Shown here: piece by piece, positions 8,401-13,632 of the stretch
Layout: each line of letters opens with the position of its first letter
How positions within the stretch are numbered: the first letter of the stretch is position 1
DNA from: an uncultured Clostridia bacterium
GTDB lineage: Bacteria; Bacillota; Clostridia; TANB77; CAG-508
DNA length: 13,632 nt
Direction: 5' to 3'
NCBI GenBank assembly: GCA_934131055.1
Contig: CAKOZB010000032.1
Span: forward strand, 1 to 13,632
Notes under the pieces: generated by a model
Told to the model about the DNA's origin: nothing
The model's input: only the letters and a program-made list of their open reading frames with translations
Database searches by the model: none
Translations under genes and position numbers: made by a program

Positions 8401-10889
8401 CGGTGTGGAGCCATGTTTTAGCCAATAAAACCTTTGGAACATTAACAACAGAGAATATGGGAGGATATACTTGGTACAAGAACAGTAGATTAAACAGAAT
8501 TACAGCATGGTCAAATGATCAAGTGCTAGACACACCATCAGAAATAATATATGCAAAAGACATGGATACAGGCAGAAAGTGGTCGCTGGGATTTAATCCT
8601 ATGCCAGATAATAACGATTATTTTGTAGTGTATGGCTTTGGCTATGCAAAATATATTCATAGTTCTTCAAGAATAAGGCAGACTGTTGATATGTTCGTGC
8701 CAGAAAACGACAATATTAAAGTAAATTTAATAACCCTTGAAAACAAAAATCCTCAGCGTAAAAACTTAAAATTAATTTATTATATAAAGCCTGTTTTGGG
8801 TGAGGACGAGATAAAGAGCAATGGCTTTTTACAGCTAGAAATGAATAATGCATCAAACATTATGCTAGTAAAAAATCTATCAGATGAAAAAAATAACAAT
8901 CAAGTCTTTATCGGGTGCAGTGAAAAAATAAGCTCATACACTGGAAGTAAAGCGTCGTTCTTGAAAAATTCAACATTAGAAAATCCAGTTGGGTTAGACG
9001 AACTTGCTCTGAATAGAGAAAATTCATTTGGAGAAGATGGAATAGTCGCAATTCAAATAAATGTAACAATAGAAGCATACTCGACAAAAGAAATAGTATT
9101 TACCTTAGGAGATGCATCAAACAAAGAAGAATATCAAGATTTGGCATATAAGTATTCAAATGTAAATAACTGCAAAAATGAATATATAAATGTAAGAAGA
9201 CATTGGGAACAGCTAGTAAACAAATTACAAATAAACACGCCAATGGAATCTACAAATATATTGCTAAATGGCTGGCTGATATACCAAACAATAAGCTCTA
9301 GAATGTATGGGAAGACTGGGTTCTATCAATCTGGAGGCGCATATGGCTTCAGAGACCAACTACAAGATTGTATGCTTATAAAATATGTAGAGCCAAACAT
9401 CGCAAGAGAACAAATATTACGAAATTGCAGACATCAATTTATTGAAGGAGATGTTGAACACTGGTGGCACGAAGAAACTGATAAGGGAATACGAACCAGA
9501 ATCTCTGATGACTTGTTGTGGCTGCCATACGTAGTCGCAGACTACATTTCCTATACCGGAGATTATGAAATTTTAGAAGAAAACCCGTCGTACAAAGACG
9601 GACTACAATTATCCGAAAACGAAAATGAAAGGTATGATTTATACAAAGACGCAGACTTTAAAGAAAGTGTATACAAACACTGCATAAGAGCAGTAGAAAA
9701 GGCAATTGGAATAGAAGATAATGAAGTTGAAAAAATAAAAGTAGGAAAATATGAACAAGATGCAGAACAGAATAAAGAAGAAACGGACAATCTTGGAAAA
9801 GAAGGATTAAATCAAACTGGAATAGGAAATTTTGGAGAACATGGTTTGCCAAAAATCGGTACTGGGGACTGGAATGATGGAATGAGCAATGTTGGTGCAA
9901 AAGGTAAAGGAGAGAGTGTATGGCTTGGTTTCTTCATGTATTCTGTATTAAAGGAGTTTATTCCTATTTGTGAAAGAATGGGAAATTTCGAAAAGAAAGA
10001 AAAATATCAGTTTATAATGGAAGAGCTAAAAAGAGCATTAAATAACAATGCATGGGATGGTAGATGGTATAAAAGAGCCTTTACTGATGATGGAGATGCA
10101 CTCGGAAGCCTGCAAAACGAAGAATGCAAAATAGACAGCATATCACAGAGTTGGGCAACAATTTCTGGAGCAGGTAACAATGACAAAAAATATATAGCAA
10201 TGGAAAGCCTAGAAAACCATTTAGTAGACAAAGAAATAGGAATAATAAAATTGTTAGACCCACCATTTGAAAAAAGCAAGTTAGAACCCGGATATATCAA
10301 GGCATATCTGCCAGGAACAAGAGAAAATGGAGGACAATATACTCATGCTGCAACTTGGACGATAATTGCTCAAACCATGCTAAACTTAAATGACAAAGCA
10401 TATGAAAACTTTAGAATGATAAACCCAATAGAACATGCCCGTACTAAAGATGAAAGTAGCAAATACAAAGTAGAACCATATGTAATAGCAGCAGACGTGT
10501 ATGGACAAGGAAACTTAGCTGGTCGTGGAGGTTGGACTTGGTATACGGGCTCGAGTAGTTGGATGTATATAGCAGGAATAAAATATATTTTAGGATTAAA
10601 TATAGAAAATGGATATTTAAAAATAGAACCACACATACCACAAAATTGGGACAATTATAAAATAAAATATAAATACAAAAACAGTGTATTAAATATAAAA
10701 GTAACACGTGGAAACATTATTTTGGGTCTAAATAAAAACAGCGAAAAAACAGGAGAAAATACTGTAAACATCACAAGCATAAGCAATACAAGCATTGTAA
10801 AACAAATGATATGTAATGGAGAAGAAATACCAGAAAAACAAATTAAAATAGGAGAAAACGGAGTATATAATATAGAAGTAATAATATAA
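2472..10889 (+). CDS. ndvB: cyclic beta-1,2-glucan synthase (GT84-GH189-GH94), NdvB/ChvB/Cgs family
   Basis: About 2,805 residues from the TTG at 2472 (2,816 from the ATG at 2439), close to the length of Brucella and Agrobacterium Cgs/ChvB. Known family role: polymerise UDP-glucose into beta-1,2-glucan, trim the chain by phosphorolysis and close it into a ring. Residues ~1-395 are helical and soluble, with the family's HPAGEWILDN segment. Membrane segments are near 400-420, 437-470, 823-860 (two) and 952-992 (two); six in all, as reported for Brucella Cgs, which puts the catalytic parts in the cytoplasm. The GT84 domain shows D531, DSDTD at 626-630, HDLLEG at 739-744 and RLYRW at 771-775. The glycoamylase-like GH189 cyclisation domain (~1045-1430) has acidic candidates E1262, E1304 and E1374. 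Two GH94-type sandwich regions begin near 1473 and 1949. The GH94 barrel carries YGFRDQ (~2291), EHWWHEE (~2329), GTGDWNDG (D2466, D2469) and AGRGGWTWYTGS (~2683). A hydrophilic insert (~2417-2453) precedes the catalytic Asp motif. No frameshift is seen. A hairpin covers its start; no exporter gene is nearby. Confidence 0.93.
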   Translation: MKEKKKLNIKGTVLDRYQLEQYLEKIASDHILTEKSGKDTYPIPRLKENFFVIKEIYKLLNDQIKQGIPIHPAGEWILDNLYVIEEIVKNISKELTLKKYTDFLGLANGRFKGFARVYVLATEMVAYTDGKINSENLEYMLQAYQTKKTLSMNEIWNIGLFIQIALIENIREICETIYMSQMQKNRVEEIICKYFGEEKKKSRTVILPKIMLIENGQVKNAFIEYMSYRLKKMGSKAYAYLNILEDEVAKTGSDIYEVVKKEHFDIAVKKVSVGNCILTLKAISRINFLEIFEKINRVEDILKQDPAKQYEKMDSTTKSYYRNAIQEISKKTKISEIYIAKKCLELSLQASEKPEANEKSMHIGFYLISAGKETLLNSLLEKKITLKSNEEKAKIYIETVWGVSLLLTLILSINFYYMLWCKSFGDIARNLIGNIPTLVKVLLSIILALVSILPIENIVSKIIQYVLSKVIKPKLIPKIDFQNGIPEDCSTMVVIPTIVKSKEKVKELMRKLEVYYIANKSPNLYFTLLGDCSSGNKEIEEFDEEVIREGIEESKRLNEKYGNIFNFIYRKRIWNPNEECYMGWERKRGLLNQLNEYLLGNIANPFRANTIDISQMNKIKYIITLDSDTDLTLKSGLELVGAMAHILNKPEVNERGDLVISGHALMQPRVGVGLVESRKSIFTQVYAGEGGTDSYTNVISNLYQDNFDEGIFTGKGIYDLSIFSKVLANEIKENTVLSHDLLEGSYLRCALTSDIMLMDGYPSSYISFRTRLYRWIRGDYQILPWLGKTIENKKGEIKQNPLNLLSKYKIFSNIVRSKQESSVLAMLVFSVVIATLLKVNMCGIIVLALISSLIPTILDVINSIVSKKDGNIKTKRFVKTIDGLKASVYRGILDIGLIPDKAWITTKAETKTIYRMTKSKKHLLEWITSEEAERTAKTDVFSYYKNMSANTLAGILGIAVAILVQSLNVGIANFALIIGLYWLLTPALMCKISKANKEIKAVEKIDESEKKYLQEVAYRTWLYFKENLTQKSNFLPPDNYQEDRKPKVVMRTSSTNIGLALLAVMASYDLKFENLEDTLNLLYKMLETISGLTKWNGHLYNWYNIETLEPLIPKYVSSVDSGNFVGYLYVLKQFLIEKRENKNDEIYQNLSSEEKEQNVQITPDVLNKIDFMINAIDTLINNTDFSKLYDSENRLFSIGFNVEENKLTDSYYDLLASEARQTSLVAIAKKDITEKHWYNLSRTLTTLNNYKGLISWSGTSFEYLMPTINIEQYPGSILDESCKFMIMSQLEYAKKLGIPWGISEAAFNLKDLNNNYQYKAFGIPWLGLKRGLSDEIVTSSYGSILAIDEEPKLVIENLKNLSEKGMYNKYGFYESIDFTPGRTKNGYTPVKTYMAHHQGLILLSIDNLLNNGVIKKRFKQNPEIEAVDILLQEKMPENLITTKEEKEKIEKIKYVDYEDYTQRKYSKINENLNVSNVIANDNYTIVLDQYGNGYSKYGDLQVNRYKETDEAEQGIKFYIKNIRNKNIWTNTYSKNLRIPDKYDIIFSPEANKIVRNDENIRTVTKIIVDTDDPVEIRRLELKNNGVSEEVLEITALLEPILSCAMQDFAHKAFNNLFISFEYIDSINTIIVKRKAHTNGEKDVYMVVNLFSQSNELGDVEFEIDKEKLWGRCNYRIPREVENSIPFSKKIGYTTDPIIALKKTVDIKPEETAIFDLIISVGYDKEQVIKNMAKFMNNENTKRTFELLKAKSEAENRYLGIKGKDIEVYQKMLSYLLFTPKVSIKASYDRQCPVSELWKYGISGDLPILMVKIKDINDIDIIQEVLSAYEFFRVKNIKVDLVILNEEKESYENYVKDAIQRAIFNRNLAYLLNIPAGIFCLENIEKKDKKLLEERANLVINAYYSSLALQMEDIESKMLDNVKETVFDAKQNNFIEVNDEKENFIDEASLKYFNEYGGFSKDGKEYLICVNKTRKLPTVWSHVLANKTFGTLTTENMGGYTWYKNSRLNRITAWSNDQVLDTPSEIIYAKDMDTGRKWSLGFNPMPDNNDYFVVYGFGYAKYIHSSSRIRQTVDMFVPENDNIKVNLITLENKNPQRKNLKLIYYIKPVLGEDEIKSNGFLQLEMNNASNIMLVKNLSDEKNNNQVFIGCSEKISSYTGSKASFLKNSTLENPVGLDELALNRENSFGEDGIVAIQINVTIEAYSTKEIVFTLGDASNKEEYQDLAYKYSNVNNCKNEYINVRRHWEQLVNKLQINTPMESTNILLNGWLIYQTISSRMYGKTGFYQSGGAYGFRDQLQDCMLIKYVEPNIAREQILRNCRHQFIEGDVEHWWHEETDKGIRTRISDDLLWLPYVVADYISYTGDYEILEENPSYKDGLQLSENENERYDLYKDADFKESVYKHCIRAVEKAIGIEDNEVEKIKVGKYEQDAEQNKEETDNLGKEGLNQTGIGNFGEHGLPKIGTGDWNDGMSNVGAKGKGESVWLGFFMYSVLKEFIPICERMGNFEKKEKYQFIMEELKRALNNNAWDGRWYKRAFTDDGDALGSLQNEECKIDSISQSWATISGAGNNDKKYIAMESLENHLVDKEIGIIKLLDPPFEKSKLEPGYIKAYLPGTRENGGQYTHAATWTIIAQTMLNLNDKAYENFRMINPIEHARTKDESSKYKVEPYVIAADVYGQGNLAGRGGWTWYTGSSSWMYIAGIKYILGLNIENGYLKIEPHIPQNWDNYKIKYKYKNSVLNIKVTRGNIILGLNKNSEKTGENTVNITSISNTSIVKQMICNGEEIPEKQIKIGENGVYNIEVII

Positions 10890-10892
10890 ATT

Positions 10893-10925
10893 TTCGCCCA
10901 ATAGGGACGTCCCTTTTTGGGCGAA
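10893..10925 (+). terminator. long GC-rich hairpin after the synthase gene
   Basis: Bases 10893-10901 (TTCGCCCAA) pair perfectly with 10917-10925, enclosing the 12-base palindrome AGGGACGTCCCT (10903-10914). It begins four bases after the TAA of the synthase gene and is by far the most G+C-rich element around. The T run (10914-10918) sits inside the outer stem, right after the inner palindrome. The inner stem plus T5 could terminate by itself; the outer stem has no T tail on either strand. Position and form favour a terminator. A dispersed palindromic repeat is the alternative. Confidence 0.65.
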
Positions 10926-10976
10926 GATACATAATTATGAGTAAATCAATAGTCAAAATTATTTATGAAACCTAAA

Positions 10977-10993
10977 TGTAACAATCTAGTAAT
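10977..10993 (+). promoter_or_regulatory. candidate WalR-type direct-repeat box
   Basis: TGTAAC-AATCT-AGTAAT matches the known WalR (YycF) site TGTWAH-N5-TGTWAH at 11 of 12 positions, with the mismatch at the first base of the second half-site. The half-sites are 11 bases apart, one helical turn, as expected for an OmpR-family dimer. It ends 17 bases before the -35 box of the promoter that should drive the operon encoding a WalR-like regulator, so autoregulation is a reasonable inference. In such A+T-rich DNA a chance match is possible. Confidence 0.35.
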
Positions 10994-11010
10994 AATATTG
11001 AAAAAAAGCT

Positions 11011-11039
11011 TTGACATATATGCAAGGTAGAGTTATAAT
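11011..11039 (+). promoter_or_regulatory. consensus housekeeping (sigma-A) promoter
   Basis: TTGACA at 11011-11016 and TATAAT at 11034-11039 are both perfect consensus hexamers with the optimal 17-base spacer. Transcription would start near the A at 11046, giving a leader of about 120 bases before the ATG at 11168. It points into the operon of the membrane protein, response regulator and kinase, and lies downstream of the synthase terminator hairpin. This marks the operon as a separate, probably well-expressed transcription unit. Confidence 0.85.
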
Positions 11040-11045
11040 AAGGGC

Positions 11046-11167
11046 AAAGATTTTGAACGAAAAGGGGAGCAGAAAAATATAATTTTGGATATGTGTAATA
11101 TAAGAATAAGTTAAGTAAAATATACATTGACAAAATTAAGATTTTACACCTTGGAAAGGATAAACAT
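11046..11167 (+). other. 5' leader of the two-component operon
   Basis: This untranslated stretch has no long ORF. A seven-base complement (11115-11121 with 11141-11147) could form a weak stem with a 19-base loop, but I recognise no riboswitch. An AAGGGGAG run at 11062-11069 is not followed at normal spacing by a start codon. The last bases hold GGAAAGGA (11153-11160), the ribosome site of the next gene. Together with 10926-11010, which holds only the WalR-like box and the promoter, this accounts for the whole 278-base gene gap. Confidence 0.5.
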
Positions 11168-12025
11168 ATGGAAAAAAGAGAATTAACATTAAACATTAGA
11201 GAAACAAACGAGCAGGCAAGAAGAAGAGTTTATAAAAGTAAACAATTACAAAAAAAGTTATCATTATACAAAAAATTAGGCCTTGGAGCTGCAACAGTTA
11301 GCTTGGCAGCAGGAATAATTGGTGGGCCAATAATTTCAAATATGGCTAAAAATATTAGAAATACAAATGATACGAAAGCTGCAATACAAATGGTTGCAGA
11401 TTCAGAGGAATATTTGGCTAGTATTAAAGCAAATCCAATGATGAGTAAGGTTGTATCTTTAGAAGATGTTGACAGATTAGAAGAATTAGCAAATGCGATA
11501 GATACATATAGTAAATATAAAAATAAGGTAGATCCAACATTTAATGAACAAGAAGCTTATTTAGAAGCATGCAATACAATTGGAAACGCAAAACAGTTGG
11601 TATCAGATAACTATAACGCAATTATTAAAAAGAAAATTGCAGAAGCATATGGTATAAAAGATCCAAGTGATGTAAATAGAATACAAGTATATTGTGATGA
11701 GGTTTTTGATGGCAGCGAGGTTAGCAAAGTTACAGAAATAAAATTACCAACAGGCCAAGAACTAAAGAGTGCTACATCTTTGTTCCATAATGGAAGCATA
11801 GATAAGAAATTTGTAAATGAAATTCAAAAATCAAATGAACTTGAAAAATATTATTTTTCAAAAGATGGCAAAATACCAACAGAAATATTAGATAAGATTA
11901 TTGAGAATTTTGCAGATGCACAGGCATTTGACGCAAATTATAGACTTGTTGCTGAAAAATATGGAGAAAAAATCACAATGCAAGAAATAGAACGTTCAAA
12001 ATCACAAGAAAGAGACGACAGATAA
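11168..12025 (+). CDS. unrecognised single-pass membrane protein at the head of the two-component operon
   Basis: A 285-residue protein that I do not recognise. Residues 1-36 are hydrophilic and rich in Arg/Lys (QARRRVYKSKQLQKK), and residues ~37-59 form one glycine/alanine-rich membrane segment. The remaining ~225 residues are polar, largely helical by composition, with few Trp and no obvious enzyme motif. The positive N-terminus and lack of a cleavable signal peptide suggest N-in, C-out, so the large domain would face the outside. The ATG at 11168 follows GGAAAGGA with seven bases of spacing. It is the first gene after a consensus promoter and ends 30 bases before the response regulator, so the three genes very likely form one operon. 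By analogy with WalH/WalI, the membrane partners of WalK in Bacillus, a role in modulating or feeding a signal to the kinase is possible. This is inference from position only, since WalH/WalI lie downstream in Bacillus and I see no sequence likeness. Confidence 0.85.
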   Translation: MEKRELTLNIRETNEQARRRVYKSKQLQKKLSLYKKLGLGAATVSLAAGIIGGPIISNMAKNIRNTNDTKAAIQMVADSEEYLASIKANPMMSKVVSLEDVDRLEELANAIDTYSKYKNKVDPTFNEQEAYLEACNTIGNAKQLVSDNYNAIIKKKIAEAYGIKDPSDVNRIQVYCDEVFDGSEVSKVTEIKLPTGQELKSATSLFHNGSIDKKFVNEIQKSNELEKYYFSKDGKIPTEILDKIIENFADAQAFDANYRLVAEKYGEKITMQEIERSKSQERDDR

Positions 12026-12055
12026 AACGAAAATAAAAAGAAGGAGTGTACTTCT

Positions 12056-12775
12056 ATGAAAGAAGAATTAGATCCAAACAAAAAAACAATATTAGTTGTT
12101 GACGATGAAAAGCCAATAATAGACATTTTGGTATATAATTTAAAAAAAGAGGGGTATAACACATTAGAAGCCACTGATGGCGAAATGGGCATAAATGTGG
12201 CACTAGAAGCAAGGCCAGATTTAATATTGTTAGATGTAATGCTTCCAAAAGTAGATGGATTAACTGTTTGCAATAGGGTAAAGCAAGTATATAATGTTCC
12301 AATATTAATGATTTCTGCTAGAGATGAAGAAGTTGATAAAATTGTAGGACTTGAACTAGGTGCAGACGACTATATTACGAAACCTTTTAGTGTAAGAGAA
12401 TTAATGGCAAGAGTAAAAGCAAACTTAAGAAAAAATGATGATGAAAATAATGTTAAAGAGAAAAAGAAGGACACAAAAATTGTTGTAGGAGACCTAGAAC
12501 TTGACTTAGAAAAGGTTGAAGTTAAAGTAAAAGGAGAAGTTAAGCCACTTACACCAAAGGAATTTGAGCTTGTTAAATTCTTAGCAATGCAACCTGGAGT
12601 TCCTGTTACAAGAGAGGTTCTACTTGAAAAAGTATGGAATTACGAGTACTATGGAGACATAAGAACTGTAGATGTAACTGTTTGTAGAATTAGGGAAAAA
12701 CTAGGAGACAGCACAAAGAATTCAAAAATTATTATTAATAAAAGAGGGATTGGATACTATCTAGCCTCTAAATAA
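12056..12775 (+). CDS. walR: OmpR/PhoB-family response regulator, WalR-like
   Basis: A 239-residue two-domain regulator. The receiver domain (~10-125) has the acidic pair D16-D17 (VVDDEKP), the phosphoacceptor D60 in LILLDVMLP, S87 in MISAR and K109 in DDYITKPF. A charged linker (~126-141, KEKKK) leads to the winged-helix DNA-binding domain (~142-237), with LTPKEFEL, the recognition helix DIRTVDVTVCRIREKL (201-216) and RGIGYYL at the wing. VVDDEKPI, IGLE/VGLELGADDY and GDIRTVDVTV closely follow WalR (YycF), the regulator of cell-wall hydrolases and envelope balance in Gram-positives. PhoP-type paralogues are the main alternative. A Cys (C210) sits in the recognition helix where WalR/PhoB proteins usually have a basic residue. 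GAAGGAG at 12040-12046 precedes the ATG by nine bases. The kinase gene follows after 12 bases, the usual partner arrangement. A WalR-like box lies upstream of the operon promoter. Confidence 0.9.
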   Translation: MKEELDPNKKTILVVDDEKPIIDILVYNLKKEGYNTLEATDGEMGINVALEARPDLILLDVMLPKVDGLTVCNRVKQVYNVPILMISARDEEVDKIVGLELGADDYITKPFSVRELMARVKANLRKNDDENNVKEKKKDTKIVVGDLELDLEKVEVKVKGEVKPLTPKEFELVKFLAMQPGVPVTREVLLEKVWNYEYYGDIRTVDVTVCRIREKLGDSTKNSKIIINKRGIGYYLASK

Positions 12776-12787
12776 AAGGAATTAATG

Positions 12788-13632
12788 ATGAAAAAATTAC
12801 AAAATAAAATATTATTGATATTCTTTATAATAGGAACAATTATAATAATTGGAATGGGCGCTTTTTTTGCTGGGATAGTAGGTGAAACTCAAGAATTTAT
12901 AGGGATTTCTGAATATGTAACTTCTCAAGATTTAATAAATATTACATATACACAAATGAACCAAGCAAAAATACTAATATTAGGAACAATATTAGTATTT
13001 TCTTGCATTGTAATTGTTGTTGGAATATTTATTTCAGAGGCGATTGTAAAGCCGCTAAATAAAATGATAATAAATGCTCAAAAACTAGCAAATGGTGAGA
13101 GTGTTGAACTTATAGAGTTAAATCCTAAGAAAAAAAGAAAAAAGAAAACAGAATTAGATTCTATTATAAATATAATTAGTGTTATGAATGTGGAAATGAA
13201 CCAAAAATTGAATGAAGTAAATAGACAAAAAAGAGAAATTGAAGCTATTTTATTACACATGAATGATGGTATAGTTGCGTTCGATGAAAAAGGTAATATA
13301 ATGCATATAAATCCTGCCGCTAAGGCACTTCTAAAAATTGATAAAGAATCAAATTTTGAAGAAATTTTTAGCAGATTTGATGCAAATATAAAAATGGATG
13401 CAATTTTGTACTTGGATAATACTGCTGAAGAGAAAATAGTAATTGGAGATAAAACTATAAACGTTTTCTTAGCATCATACAAAGATGAAAATGATTTATC
13501 ATCCGGAATAATTGCTGTTATTCAAAATATTACAGAGCATGTTAAGCTAGATGATATGAGAAAAGAATTTGTTGCAGATGTATCTCATGAATTAAAAACA
13601 CCTATAACATCGATAATTGGTTATGCAGATAC
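12788..13632 (+). CDS. sensor histidine kinase, WalK/PhoR-like, cut by the window end
   Basis: The first 281 residues of a membrane sensor kinase, open to the end of the window. Two ATGs lie in tandem (12785, 12788). AAAAGGA at 12774-12780 gives seven bases of spacing to the second, so I chose 12788. Membrane segments lie at ~8-30 and ~61-83, with an outside loop of only ~30 residues. A HAMP region (~84-140) follows, unusual in carrying a KKKRKKK stretch (114-120). Then comes a PAS domain (~146-252, with MNDGIVAFDEKGN and INPAAKAL), and the HisKA H-box FVADVSHELKTPITSIIGY with H267 as the phosphoacceptor. The ATPase domain lies beyond the window. TM-HAMP-PAS-HisKA order beside a WalR-like regulator supports a WalK-type partner, but Bacillus WalK has a much larger extracellular sensor. 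PhoR-type naming is equally possible, so no gene symbol is given. It should autophosphorylate and pass phosphate to D60 of the upstream regulator. Confidence 0.9.
   Translation, partial: MKKLQNKILLIFFIIGTIIIIGMGAFFAGIVGETQEFIGISEYVTSQDLINITYTQMNQAKILILGTILVFSCIVIVVGIFISEAIVKPLNKMIINAQKLANGESVELIELNPKKKRKKKTELDSIINIISVMNVEMNQKLNEVNRQKREIEAILLHMNDGIVAFDEKGNIMHINPAAKALLKIDKESNFEEIFSRFDANIKMDAILYLDNTAEEKIVIGDKTINVFLASYKDENDLSSGIIAVIQNITEHVKLDDMRKEFVADVSHELKTPITSIIGYAD

Noticed and set aside
11091..11114. Possible seven-codon leader peptide (MCNIRIS) in the operon leader
   Set aside because: The nearest purine-rich run (11062-11069) is over 20 bases upstream of this ATG, and no attenuator-like structure or biased codon run follows.
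11127..11155. Second TTGACA as a promoter close to the membrane protein gene
   Set aside because: At 17 bases' spacing the -10 position reads CTTGGA, with no TATAAT-like hexamer, and it would start transcription inside the coding region.
10972..11196. Minus-strand ORF of 74 codons across the gap before the membrane protein gene
   Set aside because: It overlaps the consensus promoter and the next gene's start and has no convincing ribosome site. Its hydrophobic Leu/Tyr/Ser-rich translation is typical of antisense A+T-rich DNA.
1..13632. CRISPR arrays, tRNA or rRNA genes, insertion sequences, phage or toxin-antitoxin genes
   Set aside because: I saw no short regularly spaced repeats, cloverleaf-like segments, transposase motifs or terminal inverted repeats. 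The only direct repeats are in-frame protein modules.

Overview
The window looks like a chromosome segment of a low-GC, Gram-positive anaerobe of the Bacillota, most likely an uncultured or gut-type Clostridia. The support is strongly A+T-rich coding sequence with ATA/AGA-rich codon use, AAGGAG-type ribosome binding sites, a C-terminal LPQTG sortase signal, a consensus housekeeping promoter and a WalR/WalK-like two-component system. All genes lie on the + strand. The genus cannot be fixed from sequence alone.

Bases 1-2401, surface proteins: the window opens inside a long protein built of ~81-residue Ig-like modules. A single extra A near 956-957 breaks its reading frame: the first frame stops at 1007, while the rest of the repeat array continues intact in another frame to 1533. 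Thirty-four bases later comes a secreted protein with a cohesin-like domain, an Asp/Lys spacer and an LPQTG wall anchor. The two are probably co-transcribed and form part of the cell-surface or adhesion apparatus.

Bases 2419-10889, giant glucan synthase: a ~2,805-residue protein has the full architecture of cyclic beta-1,2-glucan synthase (NdvB/ChvB/Cgs). It runs from a helical N-terminal region through a GT84 glycosyltransferase flanked by membrane segments and a glycoamylase-like cyclisation domain (GH189) to a GH94-type phosphorylase domain. Its upstream junction is unusual. A terminator-like hairpin with a seven-T tail sits between it and the sortase protein, and the gene's best Shine-Dalgarno and its TTG start lie inside that hairpin and T tract. 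No exporter gene (NdvA/ChvA type) is visible in the window.

Bases 10890-11167, regulatory gap: a strong hairpin follows the synthase gene. Next come a WalR-box-like direct repeat, a perfect TTGACA-17-TATAAT promoter and a ~120-base leader.

Bases 11168-13632, envelope-sensing operon: an unrecognised 285-residue single-pass membrane protein is followed at 30 bases by a WalR/PhoP-class response regulator and at 12 bases by a sensor kinase (TM-short loop-TM-HAMP-PAS-HisKA) cut off by the window end just after its phosphoacceptor histidine. The candidate WalR box upstream suggests autoregulation. I see no RNA genes, CRISPR, insertion sequences or phage genes. The points most worth checking are the hairpin/start overlap at 2419-2474, the frameshifted repeat protein, the orphan membrane protein leading the two-component operon, and a cyclic-glucan synthase in a Gram-positive background.
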